DNA of 64,000 nt, from assembly GCA_017938695.1 (NCBI GenBank), contig JAGBBA010000064.1, positions 18,883-82,882 of the forward strand, written 5' to 3'. Origin of the DNA: Clostridia bacterium (GTDB lineage Bacteria > Bacillota > Clostridia > Christensenellales > Aristaeellaceae). The notes below the pieces were generated by a model. The model was not told the DNA's origin. It was given only the letters and a program-made list of their open reading frames with translations, and ran no database searches. Position numbers and translations under genes: made by a program. This document shows positions 31,570 through 40,803 of this stretch, piece after piece (positions within the stretch are counted from its first letter, which is position 1; the number at the start of each line of letters is the position of its first letter).

Positions 31570-33216
31570 ATGAGTTTCATGAACGTACTGTCACTGCTGG
31601 GCGGCCTGGGCCTGTTCCTCTTTGGCATGAAGATCATGGGCGACGGCCTGGAAAAGGCCGCCGGCAACCGGCTGAAGAAGATCCTGGGCTATGTGACCCA
31701 TAACCGGTTCCTGGCCATGCTGGCCGGTATCGTGATCACGGCGGTGATCCAGTCCTCCTCGGCCACCACGGTGATGGTGGTGGGCTTTGTCAACGCCAGT
31801 CTGATCAGCCTTACCCAGGCGGTGGGCGTGATCATGGGTGCCAACATCGGTACCACGGTGACCTCGCTGCTTCTGTCGGTGAAGATCGACTTTGCGGCGG
31901 TGTTCGCCTGCATCGGTCTGCTTTTGACCATGCTGCCCAAGAAGTATAACACCGCCCGCCAGTTCGGCGATATCTGCCTGGGCCTGGGCATCCTGTTCGT
32001 GGGCATGAACACCATGTCCTCGGCCATGAAGCCCCTGCAGGACTGGGACGTGTTCAAAAACGCCATGACGGGCATCACCAACCCCATTGTAGGCGTGCTG
32101 GTGGGTGTCATCATCACGGCGGTGCTGCAATCCTCCTCTGCCAGCGTTGGTATCCTGCAGGCCCTGGCCGGTGAAGGCCTCATCCCCCTGCAGGGCTCCA
32201 TGTTCATCCTCTTCGGACAGAACATCGGTACCTGCGTCACAGCCCTGATCGCCTGCTCCGGTGCGACCACGGCGGCCAAGCGCGCGGCAGTGGTGCATCT
32301 TCTGTTCAATGTGATCGGCGCGGTGCTGTTCACGGTGCTGGCGGTGCTGCTGCCTGTCGACCAGTGGATCATCGCTCTGGCCCCGGATAACCTGCGCTTG
32401 CAGATCGCCTTTATTCACATCATCTTCAACGTGACCACCACCGCCCTGCTTCTGCCTGCTGCCAAGGTGCTGGAGAAGATCGCCTGCCTGGTGGTGCGCC
32501 AGAAAAACGACACGCTGGTGGAAGGCGAACCCATGCGCCTGCAGTATTTCGACGAGCGTCTGCTGAAGACGCCCCCCATCGCCGCTGCCCAGCTGTTCAA
32601 GGAAGTGCAGCGCATGGGCGACATTGCCATGAGCAACTTCACCGGTGCCATGGCCTGCTTTGAGAACTGGGATGAAAGCAAGGCAGATGAGATCGCCCGG
32701 AACGAAGAGGTGCTGGACTTCCTGAACAAGGAGATCACCTCCTGCCTGGTGGAAGTCCGCGGCCTTGACCTGAACGAGAAGGACGCTCATATGGTGGGTA
32801 CCCTCTTCCATGTGGTGAACGACTGGGAGCGCGTGGGTGACCATGCCGTGAACGTGCTGGACGCTGCCCGCCTGCGCCAGACGGAGGAGATCAAGTTCTC
32901 CGCCAAGGCCGTGGCCGAATTGGAAAACCTCTCCGGCATGGTGATGGATCAGCTGAACACCGCCGTGGCCATGTTCCTGGCCCAGAGCACCGACCCCACC
33001 GCCTTCCAGGCCGTGGAGGACGTGGAGGAAGAGATCGACAACCTCACCGAGGCCCTGCGCGAGCACCATGTGGAGCGCGTGAAGAACAAGAAGTGCTCCG
33101 CCAAGAACGGTATGCTCTACCTGGATATCCTCACCAACCTGGAACGTATCGGCGACCACGCCGAAAACATCGCCACCTCCACCGAGCGTCTTGTGCCGGT
33201 GAACAGCAAGTGGTAA
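31570..33216 (+). CDS. Na+/phosphate symporter (NptA/PNaS family) with PhoU-like C-terminus
   Basis: The 548-residue product has duplicated transporter halves, each with the QSSSA signature: TAVIQSSSATTVMVVGFVNA and TAVLQSSSASVGILQALAG. Each is followed by a G-x-N-I-G-T segment (MGANIGTTVTSLL, FGQNIGTCVTALI). Residues about 350-545 form a PhoU-like helical domain. It would import phosphate with sodium. The frame is open upstream to 31474, but GGAGGGATC and ATG 31570 fit the family start (MSFMNVLSLLGGLGLFLFGM). No phosphate-regulon genes adjoin it. The IS200-like element begins directly after its stop codon. Confidence 0.92.
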   Translation: MSFMNVLSLLGGLGLFLFGMKIMGDGLEKAAGNRLKKILGYVTHNRFLAMLAGIVITAVIQSSSATTVMVVGFVNASLISLTQAVGVIMGANIGTTVTSLLLSVKIDFAAVFACIGLLLTMLPKKYNTARQFGDICLGLGILFVGMNTMSSAMKPLQDWDVFKNAMTGITNPIVGVLVGVIITAVLQSSSASVGILQALAGEGLIPLQGSMFILFGQNIGTCVTALIACSGATTAAKRAAVVHLLFNVIGAVLFTVLAVLLPVDQWIIALAPDNLRLQIAFIHIIFNVTTTALLLPAAKVLEKIACLVVRQKNDTLVEGEPMRLQYFDERLLKTPPIAAAQLFKEVQRMGDIAMSNFTGAMACFENWDESKADEIARNEEVLDFLNKEITSCLVEVRGLDLNEKDAHMVGTLFHVVNDWERVGDHAVNVLDAARLRQTEEIKFSAKAVAELENLSGMVMDQLNTAVAMFLAQSTDPTAFQAVEDVEEEIDNLTEALREHHVERVKNKKCSAKNGMLYLDILTNLERIGDHAENIATSTERLVPVNSKW

Positions 33217-33219
33217 TCA

Positions 33220-33935
33220 GAACCACCGGCTAAGCCGGTGGTTTGCACTGTGCCTATAAGGCACCAATACCGGCCGCGCTGAAAGCGCCGGAAAGTCTGC
33301 CTTCCGCACCAGGGTCACGGGCTGCCCCTAAAGGGGCTTCTCTTTACTTGCCTTTTCTGTACTGCTCACCCGTAAACGGGTCAATTACCTCGCTCATTGT
33401 CAGTTGCTCGTACTCCTTATCCTCCTTCAACTGATTCCGGATGTACTCCTCTATCGCTTTCTTGTTCCGTCCCACCGTATCCACATAGTAACCACGACAC
33501 CAGAATTTCCGATTCCCATACCGGTATTTCAGGTTTGCGTATCGGTCGAATATCATCAGCGAGCTTTTCCCCTTCAGATATCCCATAAAATCCGATACAC
33601 TAATCTTCGGCGGTATACTCACTAACATGTGGATATGATCCGGACACGCCTCTGCTTCGTGGATTGTCACTCCCTTGCGCTCGCACAGCGTCCGCAGGAT
33701 TTTTCCGATATCAGCTTTCAGTTTCCCATAGATGATTTGCCTCCGATACTTCGGCGCAAACACTATATGATATTTGCAATTCCATGTCGTATGTGCTAAA
33801 CTATTCTTGTCCATTTGTATCCTCCTGTTCTTTCTTGGTGCGGTTGGCAGACCTATCCCATTTTAGCATAGTTGGATACTCTTGGACTCATAGCTTTAAG
33901 CTTTCCTGAACCCCCGCTCGAAGCGGGGGTTTTCG
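33220..33935 (-). mobile_element. IS200/IS605-family insertion sequence (IS200-like)
   Basis: The element contains one Y1-type transposase gene and is bounded by subterminal hairpins: AACCACCGGC/GCCGGTGGTT at 33221-33243 and AACCCCCGCT/AGCGGGGGTT near 33909-33931. It has no terminal inverted repeats or target duplication, as expected for this family. The sequence 33244-33343 between the right hairpin and the gene contains more short palindromes and nothing else recognisable. Exact ends are uncertain by a few bases. Confidence 0.75.
33344..33814 (-). CDS. tnpA: IS200/IS605-family Y1 transposase
   Basis: The 156-residue product is a full-length single-domain Y1 HUH transposase. The HUH motif is DHIHMLVSIPP near residues 59-69. 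The catalytic Tyr lies in the FWCRGYYVDTVGRNKKAIEEY region near residues 118-125. It cuts and rejoins single-stranded DNA at hairpin ends. The ATG at 33814 has GGAGGA about 8 bases upstream. There is no accompanying tnpB, so this is the IS200-type form. The gene is intact and may be active. Confidence 0.93.
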   Translation of the reverse strand: MDKNSLAHTTWNCKYHIVFAPKYRRQIIYGKLKADIGKILRTLCERKGVTIHEAEACPDHIHMLVSIPPKISVSDFMGYLKGKSSLMIFDRYANLKYRYGNRKFWCRGYYVDTVGRNKKAIEEYIRNQLKEDKEYEQLTMSEVIDPFTGEQYRKGK

Positions 33936-33943
33936 TTATACAA

Positions 33944-33975
33944 CAAAGCCGCGTACCAAATGGTACGCGGCTTTG
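33944..33975 (-). terminator. Terminator of the DUF3783 gene
   Basis: A 15-base perfect stem, CAAAGCCGCGTACCA and its complement around a 2-base centre (33944-33975), lies right after the DUF3783 stop on the minus strand and runs into TTGTTGT. Confidence 0.75.
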
Positions 33976-33976
33976 C

Positions 33977-34366
33977 TTATGCCTCCGTGTGCACCTGACC
34001 CTGGTGCTGCCGGATGGCCTCCCGCTCGGCGGTAAGCTCCTTGTACAGCTCCACCGGGTTCCACAGGGCATTGGTGGGGGTCACCACGGCCTTGAGGCGG
34101 ATGGGCAGGCGGCCCTGCTTCAGTGCGGCCAGCAGGCGGTTGGCCAGCTGCTGGTTGAAACCATTCATCACCAACATATCCTCGGTGAAGGTTTCTTCCG
34201 GGGCGGGGGCGTCGGTGCGGTCGGTCATGCCGCACAGCGCGCCGATGGTCTGGCCGTAGTCGGCGGCGTCCACAGGGCGCACCTGGATGCCCAGGCGCAT
34301 GCAGGTAAAGCGCAGCTTGCTCAGCTTATCGGCAGGAATGTTGAAAACAAGGATCGTGGGGCTCAT
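33977..34366 (-). CDS. DUF3783-like protein
   Basis: The 129-residue product has the DUF3783 outline: an N-terminal TILVFNIPADKLSKLRFTC segment, RPVDAADYGQTIGALCG in the middle, then EDMLVMNGFNQQL and LKAVVTPTNALWNP, where the family keeps K-A-V-x-T-x-x-N-x-x-W. The structure and role of the family are unknown to me. It is a small cytoplasmic protein with no signal peptide. It lies downstream of yunB on the same strand (57 bases) and may share its transcript. Confidence 0.7.
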   Translation of the reverse strand: MSPTILVFNIPADKLSKLRFTCMRLGIQVRPVDAADYGQTIGALCGMTDRTDAPAPEETFTEDMLVMNGFNQQLANRLLAALKQGRLPIRLKAVVTPTNALWNPVELYKELTAEREAIRQHQGQVHTEA

Positions 34367-34423
34367 GGGAAGACCTCCTTGATTGATCTGATGAAGGTAT
34401 TCGACAGAGCAGGGGATTTTCCT

Positions 34424-35083
34424 TTAGGGGATCAGATCCAGCATGTCGGAATCCTCGTTCAGATCCACAAAGGACTCGGGCACCTGGCCCACGATGATGC
34501 TCTCCGCCACGGCCATCTGGGTGGAGGCCTCCATTTTGCTGGAGCCGGTGGGGATCACCAGCCGCACCGTGGCGGTGAGGGTCAGCAGCACCTTGTGCCG
34601 GGTTTGGTTGATGCCGGCGGTCTGGAATTCGGTGTCGAAGCGGGGGATCACCGCGCCTACGGGCAGGATGCGCACCTGGATGCGCGGCCCCGCGCCGGCG
34701 AAGATGGTCAGCCCCAGGGCGGAACCCAGGGGCACGGAGATGGTCTGGTCTTCCAGCTCCTCCAGCTTTTTCTGGGCCAGCAGCGTGGCGTGGGAGGCCA
34801 GGCGGTTCATTTCCGCCGTGTTGGCCTGGATCAGCCGCACGGTGCCGTCGCTGCCGGTGGTAACGGACATCAGCTTGTCGTAGCTGACCTCGCCTGCGAT
34901 GGTTTCCTCCACGGCTTCGTTCAGTATCTGCACCGCCAGCGACCGGGCCCGGGCGTCCGCCAGGGACAAGACCACATGGGTCAGGTTGCCATCCAGATAC
35001 AGCCAGATCAGGGCAAAAAGCACCGCAGACACCGCAAACCCCACAAGAATGCTGTGGCGTTTTTTTTCGCATTTTGCAGTCAT
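34424..35083 (-). CDS. yunB: Sporulation protein YunB-like
   Basis: The 219-residue product has an N-terminal membrane helix (about 12-32) and then the YunB region: ILNEAVEETIAGEVSYDKLM, ISVPLGSALGLTIFAGAGPR, FQTAGINQTRHKVLLTL and AESIIVGQVPESFVD. The GINQTRH and IVGQVP strings are characteristic. In Bacillus subtilis YunB is made in the mother cell and is needed for normal spores, so this gene points to an endospore-forming ancestry. The frame is open 12 codons upstream, but GGAGG before ATG 35083 fits better. Its promoter was not identified. Confidence 0.85.
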   Translation of the reverse strand: MTAKCEKKRHSILVGFAVSAVLFALIWLYLDGNLTHVVLSLADARARSLAVQILNEAVEETIAGEVSYDKLMSVTTGSDGTVRLIQANTAEMNRLASHATLLAQKKLEELEDQTISVPLGSALGLTIFAGAGPRIQVRILPVGAVIPRFDTEFQTAGINQTRHKVLLTLTATVRLVIPTGSSKMEASTQMAVAESIIVGQVPESFVDLNEDSDMLDLIP

Positions 35084-35105
35084 TCCAGGGCCTCCATCGT
35101 TGTTA

Positions 35106-35135
35106 TTGTGTAAGGGCAAGCACTTGTGCTATAAT
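35106..35135 (+). promoter_or_regulatory. Promoter for the PBP1A operon
   Basis: A perfect extended -10, TGCTATAAT (TATAAT at 35130-35135), lies 18 bases from a weak -35 TTGTGT (35106-35111). The leader to the TTG start is about 48 bases and holds a GC-rich hairpin (GCCCGCGTGGGC). Confidence 0.7.
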
Positions 35136-35189
35136 TACAATGTGAAGATATGCCGCCCGCGTGGGCAGCATACCCGGGAGGTGACCCCT

Positions 35190-38033
35190 TTGAGACGAAG
35201 CAAGCGTTACGAGCAGGAACAGCCTGCCGATTATGAAGCCTGGCAGGAGGAAGATGATCTCCCCCAGGAGGAAGACTGGCCCGAGGAAGAGGGCTACGAC
35301 GATTATGTGGGTGAGGAAGCCTACGCCCATGAGGACTTCTGGGACGAACAGCCCGTCTACGACGACGTGGACCTGTACCCGGAGGAGGTGGTGCACGCAC
35401 GCACCATCTTTAAGCCTGCCACGAAGAAGCCGAATTTCGTGATCTCGGTGGCGGTGAACGTGGTGCGCATCCTGGCGGTGATGGTGCTGCTGGCCGGTCT
35501 GGCCCTGGTGGGCGCGGTGGCAGGCATCGCCAAGGGCTATATGGAAACCGCCCCCGACCTGAATCTGGCCACCCTGGAGGGCCAGGCCCAGACCTCCTTT
35601 ATCTATGACGCCAACGGCAATCTGATCACCGAGTACAAGGGCATTGAAAACCGCGTGATGGTGTCCATCGCCGCCATGCCCCCTTATCTGCAAAAGGCCT
35701 TTGTGGCCGTGGAGGACGCCCGCTTTTACACCCATTCCGGCATCGACCTGAAGCGTATCGTGGGCGCGTTTGTGTCCAACCTGTCGTCTTCCTCCACCCA
35801 GGGCGGTTCCACCATCACCCAGCAGCTGATCAAAAACACGCTGCTTTCCAGCGAGCAAAGCTACAAGCGCAAAATCCAGGAAGCCTACCTGGCCATGCAG
35901 CTGGAGCAGAAATACACCAAGGACGAGATCCTTGAGGCCTACCTGAACACCATCTGGCTGGGCGAAAATTATTACGGCGTGCAAACGGCGGCGGAGGGCT
36001 ACTTCGGCAAGTCCCTGGCTGAACTGACCCTGCGCGAGTGTGCCATGCTGGCCGGCACCTGCAACAGCCCCTACTATTACAACCCCCGGCGCAATTTCTA
36101 CACCCGCTCCAAGGAGGGTGTGGACTATGTGGGCATCACCAACGACCGCACAGACTATGTGCTGCGCTGCATGTACGAGAGCCAGTTCATCACCTACGAG
36201 CAGTATCAGGAGGCCCTGAACCCGGCCACCGCTGCCGTGCTGGAAAAGGATCCCTCCACCGGCACGGGCATGTATGACTATGCCCATTATGTGGAGTATG
36301 CCATCAGCGAGGTGGTGGATATCCTTCTGGAAATGGAAGGCATCGAAAACACCACCGCCAACCGCAACGCCATGGAGAACAAGCTCCGCTCCGCAGGCTA
36401 CCACGTCAAGCTGGCCATTGATACCGACGTGCAACAGATCGTGGAGGATACCCTGGAAAACTGGACCAAGTATCCCTCCCTGCGCGACCCGTCGGACAAG
36501 ATCTACCGCATCCGCAATTCCGACGGCACCTATGACGAGATCATCCAGCCCCAGGCGGCAGCCGTGGTGCTGGACTACCGCACGGGCGAGCTGAAGGCCA
36601 TCGTGGGCAGCCGCACCAAGCCCGACGCGAAAAAGACGCTGAACCGCGCCGTGAACATGAAGATGCCTGTGGGCTCCTCCATCAAGCCCCTGGCGGTGTA
36701 TGCCCCCGCGCTGGAGTTGGGCGCATCCCCGGCCAGCATCGTGTACAACATGCCCCTGCCCATTTCCGGCTGGAAGGACGCCAAGGGCAACGACACCTGG
36801 CCGAAAAACTACGGCGGTGGCGGCTACACCGGCCCCACTACTCTGCGCTACGCCATGAAAAAGAGCCTCAACACCGCCGCGGCCCAGACGCTGATGACCA
36901 TGGTGGGCGTGGAACGCTCCAAGGATTTCCTTCTGCGCATGGGCGTGGATGAGGATCATATCGACCAAACCCCCTTCGGCCTGAGCCTGGGCTCCAGCGG
37001 CATCACCCCCATGCAGATGACCGTGGCCTTCGGCGTGCTGGCCAACGGCGGCGTGTACCAGGAGCCCATCTCCGTGCTGGGCATTTCCGACTCCGAGGGC
37101 AAGGTGGTCTGGGACGGCCACGCCCAGCAGGAACGCCGGCGCGTGTTCTCTGAATCCACCGCCTGGATGATCGTGGACATGCTCAAGGACGCCGTGTCCT
37201 CCGGCACGGGCACCACGGCCAAGATCAAGGGCCAAACCGTGGGCGGCAAGACCGGCACCAACTCCGACCAGAAGGGCGTGTTCTTCGCCGGCATGACGGG
37301 GTACTATTCCTCCGCCATCTGGGTGGGCCACGACAATTACAAGGCCCTGAGCGGCTCCTCCACGGGCAGCGGCGCGGCAGCCCCCCTGTGGCAGAGCTAC
37401 ATGAGCAAGATCCACACCCAGAAGAACCTGCCCAACCGGGACATCCTGGAGGGCGACCCCACCCAGTACGGCCTGGTGAAGGCCACCACCTGCGCGGTGT
37501 CCGGCCAGCTGGCCACCGACGCCTGCCGCAACGACGCCATGGGCTACGGCACCGTCACCGACTGGTGGGCCCAGGGCACGGTACCCACGGTGTCCTGCCA
37601 GATGCACGTGACGCAAAATGTCTGCTCCGAGAGCGGACAGCTGGCCTCGAACTACTGCCCCTATGCCGTGCAGAAGGGCGTGATCGTGATTCCCCAGGGG
37701 CATCCGCTGTACCGCTTTGTGGGCTCCGGCTATGATGATGTCCTGGCGGATTACCTGGGCAGCGCGGCGGCGGTGGGCGGCACCTGCACCCTGCACACCT
37801 CCTATGGCGGCGGCAGCACCCTGGTGCAGAACACCCTTATCCCCGATGCGCAGCTGCTGATTTCCCAGGCCCAGGGCATGCTCTCGGCCATGGATCCCTC
37901 CAGCATGCAGTATCAGAGCATTCAAAATGCCATCAGCTACCTGCAAAGCGTGATCTCCTCTGGCTCGCCCAGCCAGAGCGAGGTGGCCCACGCCATGGGT
38001 CAGCTGACGCAGGCTATGGCAGGACTTTACTGA
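35190..38033 (+). CDS. Class A penicillin-binding protein (PBP1A-like)
   Basis: The 947-residue product has a long acidic cytoplasmic tail (about 1-80), a membrane helix, a GT51 transglycosylase domain and a transpeptidase domain. The GT51 motifs are EDARFYTHSGIDL, GGSTITQQLIKN and KIQEAYLAMQLE. The transpeptidase has the Ser nucleophile in GSSIKPLAVY, SLN in KKSLNTAAAQ and KTG in GGKTGTNSD. Four Cys residues in the C-terminal 180 residues may form disulfides. It builds and crosslinks peptidoglycan outside the membrane. Translation likely begins at TTG 35190, eight bases after GGGAGG; an in-frame GTG at 35181 is too close to that site. The gene overlaps the following nuclease-like gene. Confidence 0.92.
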   Translation: MRRSKRYEQEQPADYEAWQEEDDLPQEEDWPEEEGYDDYVGEEAYAHEDFWDEQPVYDDVDLYPEEVVHARTIFKPATKKPNFVISVAVNVVRILAVMVLLAGLALVGAVAGIAKGYMETAPDLNLATLEGQAQTSFIYDANGNLITEYKGIENRVMVSIAAMPPYLQKAFVAVEDARFYTHSGIDLKRIVGAFVSNLSSSSTQGGSTITQQLIKNTLLSSEQSYKRKIQEAYLAMQLEQKYTKDEILEAYLNTIWLGENYYGVQTAAEGYFGKSLAELTLRECAMLAGTCNSPYYYNPRRNFYTRSKEGVDYVGITNDRTDYVLRCMYESQFITYEQYQEALNPATAAVLEKDPSTGTGMYDYAHYVEYAISEVVDILLEMEGIENTTANRNAMENKLRSAGYHVKLAIDTDVQQIVEDTLENWTKYPSLRDPSDKIYRIRNSDGTYDEIIQPQAAAVVLDYRTGELKAIVGSRTKPDAKKTLNRAVNMKMPVGSSIKPLAVYAPALELGASPASIVYNMPLPISGWKDAKGNDTWPKNYGGGGYTGPTTLRYAMKKSLNTAAAQTLMTMVGVERSKDFLLRMGVDEDHIDQTPFGLSLGSSGITPMQMTVAFGVLANGGVYQEPISVLGISDSEGKVVWDGHAQQERRRVFSESTAWMIVDMLKDAVSSGTGTTAKIKGQTVGGKTGTNSDQKGVFFAGMTGYYSSAIWVGHDNYKALSGSSTGSGAAAPLWQSYMSKIHTQKNLPNRDILEGDPTQYGLVKATTCAVSGQLATDACRNDAMGYGTVTDWWAQGTVPTVSCQMHVTQNVCSESGQLASNYCPYAVQKGVIVIPQGHPLYRFVGSGYDDVLADYLGSAAAVGGTCTLHTSYGGGSTLVQNTLIPDAQLLISQAQGMLSAMDPSSMQYQSIQNAISYLQSVISSGSPSQSEVAHAMGQLTQAMAGLY

Positions 38034-38389
38034 TGAACGAAGTATATCAGGCATTGCAGACCCTGCGCGCACCCATCCAGCAGGGGGAATACGACCTGCA
38101 TCAACTGGTGATGGAGGCACTCCATGCCCACGGGATACCTTGCGAGCACGAGGTATCCCTGGCACCCCGCTGCCGCATCGACCTGATGTGCGGCGGCGTG
38201 GGCATTGAGATCAAGCGCGGCAAGCCCGTGCGGGGCAAGCTCATTGAACAGCTGACCCGTTACGCCCGGTGCGAACAGGTGCAGGGGCTGATTCTGGTGG
38301 CGGAGCGCAGCGTGGATCTGCCCCGGCAGATCGCAGGCAAGCCGGTGCAGACGGTGTGCCTCAACCGCTTATGGGGGATCGCACTATGA
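38033..38389 (+). CDS. Small PD-(D/E)XK nuclease-like protein
   Basis: The 118-residue product has a short helical N-terminus and then CRIDLMCGGVGIEIKRGKPV, a D-x(n)-E-x-K arrangement typical of the restriction-endonuclease fold. KLIEQLTRYARCEQVQGLIL follows, as in the helix and strand after the active site of such nucleases. The match is by pattern only. Its start overlaps the PBP stop (TGATG) and its stop overlaps the SNF2 start (ATGA), so all three genes are coupled. A nuclease or DNA-binding role with the helicase is the simplest reading. Confidence 0.65.
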   Translation: MNEVYQALQTLRAPIQQGEYDLHQLVMEALHAHGIPCEHEVSLAPRCRIDLMCGGVGIEIKRGKPVRGKLIEQLTRYARCEQVQGLILVAERSVDLPRQIAGKPVQTVCLNRLWGIAL

Positions 38390-40152
38390 TGGACGACTGG
38401 CAGGATTTCCAGGATTTCGACGATCAGCCGGAGGACGAGCTCCTTCCGGCTTATTTGCGTTATGTGGAAAGCACCCCCGGCCGCACCTACGGCACGCTGA
38501 GCTACAACCGCCGCAGCAAGTGCTGGGTGGTGAAGGGCGACCCCTCCGTGACGGAAATGTGCAAGCGGCTGTTTCCTGGCTCTGCCGGGAGCAAGCGTGG
38601 CGAGGCCCGCTTCACCGCCCACCGGCGCATGGTGGGGGAACTGTGCTGGCTGATGATGCGCTTTCCCCTCAGCGTCAAGATGTCCGACCTGCCCCTGTGG
38701 GACAAGGCCGTGGCCGATGCGAGGGAGTACGCCATCCGCAAGGAGCGCGCCGCCCGGATGCCCGTGTGCGCCACGCCGCCGGAGGGCACTTTTACCGGCA
38801 CGCTGATGTCCTTTCAGCAGGAGGGCCTGGGGTTCCTTTTGCAGCACGACCGCTGCCTCCTGGCCGATGAAATGGGCCTGGGCAAAACGGTGCAGGCCCT
38901 GTCCTGGCTGGCCAGCACCGGCGCATTCCCCGTGCTGGTGATCCCCCCGGCGCACCTCACCCGCAACTGGCAGGAGGAAGCCACCCGTTTCCTGCGCCTG
39001 AGGGGCCAGCCGCCCCGGGTGCATGTGATCAAGGGCCTGAAGCCCTACGACCTGCCCGAGGCGGATATCTACATCATGCATTACCTTCTCCTGCGCGGCT
39101 GGAAGGAAGTGCTGCCCACGCTGCCCTTCCAGGCGGTGATCTTCGACGAGATCCAGGAGCTGCGCCACACCGGCACGGAGAAATACTCCGCCGCCAGCCT
39201 GCTTTCGGAAAGCTGCGAGAGGGTGATCGGCCTGAGCGGCACGCCCATTTACAACAAGGGCGGCGAGATCTGGAACGTGATCAACATCCTGGACTTTCAC
39301 TTCCTGGGCGACTGGGAGAGCTTCTCCCGGGAGTGGTGCTACGGCTATGGCAGCGCAGTGGTCATCAAGCCCGACCTGCTGGGCGCGTACCTCAAGCGCG
39401 AGGGCCTGATGCTGCGGCGCACCAAGCAGGAGGTGCTGAAGGAGCTGCCCCCCAAACGCCGCCTGGTGCAGGAGCTGGACTGGAACGACAAGGTGTACGC
39501 CAAGCTGATGGAGCCCATTCTGCCTCAATTGATCCGCTGGAAGACCGACGGCACCCTGACGGCCTCCACCCGGGCCATGCTGGAGGAAAGCATCTCCCAG
39601 CGGGCGCGCCAGGCCACCGGCGTGGCCAAGGCCCCCTATGTGTGCCAGTTCGTCCGCGCCCTGCTGGAGGGCGGCGAACAGGTGCTGCTCTTTGCCCACC
39701 ACCACGAGGTGATGGACATCTACAAAAAGGAGCTTCACGCTTTCTCGCCCGGGTTCATCACCGGCCGGGAGACCTCCGCCATGAAGGACAGGGCCGTGGA
39801 ACGGTTTATGACCGGCAAAACGGACGTGCTGTGCATCAGCCTTCGCGCCGCCAGCGGCTTGAACCTGCAGCGCGCCACCTGCGTGGTGTTCGGAGAGCTG
39901 GACTGGTCGCCGGCGGTGCATTCCCAGGCGGAGGACCGCGCCCACCGCATCGGCCAGGAGGATTCCCTCCTGTGCTACTACCTGGTGGCCCCCCAGGGCA
40001 GCGACGCCTCCATGCAGGAGGCCCTGGGCCTGAAGGTCAGCCAGTTTGTGGGCCTGATGGGGGATACGCCCATCTCTGCCCAGCAGGCGGCGGACGCAGC
40101 CAGCCAGGCCCGGAAGCATGTTGAAAAGATCGTGCAGGAACTGAACCTGTAA
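38386..40152 (+). CDS. SNF2-family DNA-dependent ATPase/helicase
   Basis: The 588-residue product has an N-terminal region of about 140 residues and then a two-lobed SNF2 motor. Motif I is LLADEMGLGKT, motif II is FDEIQELRH (DEIQ where DEAH-like boxes occur), motif III is LSGTPIYN, and motif VI is QAEDRAHRIGQ with a preceding VFGELDWSP. Such enzymes translocate on DNA and remodel protein-DNA complexes or forks, in the SMARCAL1/HepA style. The extra N-terminus includes a PxYLRYVESTPGRTYGTLSY segment typical of bacterial SMARCAL1-like proteins. ATG 38386 overlaps the stop of the nuclease-like gene. Confidence 0.88.
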   Translation: MMDDWQDFQDFDDQPEDELLPAYLRYVESTPGRTYGTLSYNRRSKCWVVKGDPSVTEMCKRLFPGSAGSKRGEARFTAHRRMVGELCWLMMRFPLSVKMSDLPLWDKAVADAREYAIRKERAARMPVCATPPEGTFTGTLMSFQQEGLGFLLQHDRCLLADEMGLGKTVQALSWLASTGAFPVLVIPPAHLTRNWQEEATRFLRLRGQPPRVHVIKGLKPYDLPEADIYIMHYLLLRGWKEVLPTLPFQAVIFDEIQELRHTGTEKYSAASLLSESCERVIGLSGTPIYNKGGEIWNVINILDFHFLGDWESFSREWCYGYGSAVVIKPDLLGAYLKREGLMLRRTKQEVLKELPPKRRLVQELDWNDKVYAKLMEPILPQLIRWKTDGTLTASTRAMLEESISQRARQATGVAKAPYVCQFVRALLEGGEQVLLFAHHHEVMDIYKKELHAFSPGFITGRETSAMKDRAVERFMTGKTDVLCISLRAASGLNLQRATCVVFGELDWSPAVHSQAEDRAHRIGQEDSLLCYYLVAPQGSDASMQEALGLKVSQFVGLMGDTPISAQQAADAASQARKHVEKIVQELNL

Positions 40153-40175
40153 CCATAAGTGATCAAGAGGTATGT

Positions 40176-40799
40176 ATGAAGATCAGTGCGCCAATGCTGA
40201 TAGCGGATTTGACCGAGATGTATGAGCTGCCCGACGAGGACGAGTTTGAGCATATCTCCATGGAGTCGGCCTACCTGGCCTATGAGGATCTCCACGCCCG
40301 GGAGTTTCGCGGCTGCGTTTTCCGCAAGGTGAATTTTTCCTCGGCCGACCTGAGCCGCGCCGGGTTTGTGGATGTGGTGTTCGACCACTGCGACCTGTCC
40401 GGCGTGAAAATGGAGGATGCGGTATTCCAGCGGGTGCGGTTCATCGGCTGCCGTATCACCGGCGCGAACATGATCCACGCCATTGCGCGCGATACGGTCT
40501 TCACCGAATGCCGCATGGACTACCTGAACATCAACCGCATCAAAACCGACTGGGTGCAGTTTACGGACTGCATCATGCGTGAGGCCGCCATGGAGGAGTG
40601 CACCTTCAAGCACACCGAATGGGACGAATGCGACCTGACCCGCGCCACCATCCACATGACCAGTATGAAGGGTCTTGACCTGCGTACCTGCCAGCTGGAC
40701 GGCATCACCATCGGGCTGGGAGATGTGCGGGGCATGATCGTGAACACCCAGCAGGCCATCGGGCTGTCGCAGCTCCTGGGCCTGGTGATCAAGGAGTAA
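40176..40799 (+). CDS. Pentapeptide-repeat protein
   Basis: The 207-residue product has a degenerate run of A(D/N)LxX repeats from about residue 40 to 180: [45 protein letters not shown] and [12 protein letters not shown]. Such proteins form right-handed quadrilateral beta-helices; some mimic DNA and protect gyrase, while many have unknown roles. The repeats are Cys-rich, which is slightly unusual. It lies 23 bases after the SNF2 gene and 4 before endonuclease IV, in the same operon, so a DNA-related role is plausible. Confidence 0.8.
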   Translation: MKISAPMLIADLTEMYELPDEDEFEHISMESAYLAYEDLHAREFRGCVFRKVNFSSADLSRAGFVDVVFDHCDLSGVKMEDAVFQRVRFIGCRITGANMIHAIARDTVFTECRMDYLNINRIKTDWVQFTDCIMREAAMEECTFKHTEWDECDLTRATIHMTSMKGLDLRTCQLDGITIGLGDVRGMIVNTQQAIGLSQLLGLVIKE

Positions 40800-40803
40800 A
40801 GCT

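Noticed and set aside
34899-35189. Upstream extension of PBP1A by 97 codons
   Set aside because: It overlaps yunB on the other strand and the PBP1A promoter (35106-35135), so it cannot be translated from that transcript.
35103-38165. A 1020-codon open frame on the minus strand across PBP1A
   Set aside because: It is antisense to a gene with all GT51 and transpeptidase motifs, and its composition (His/Val/Gly/Gln-rich) is typical of GC-rich shadow frames.
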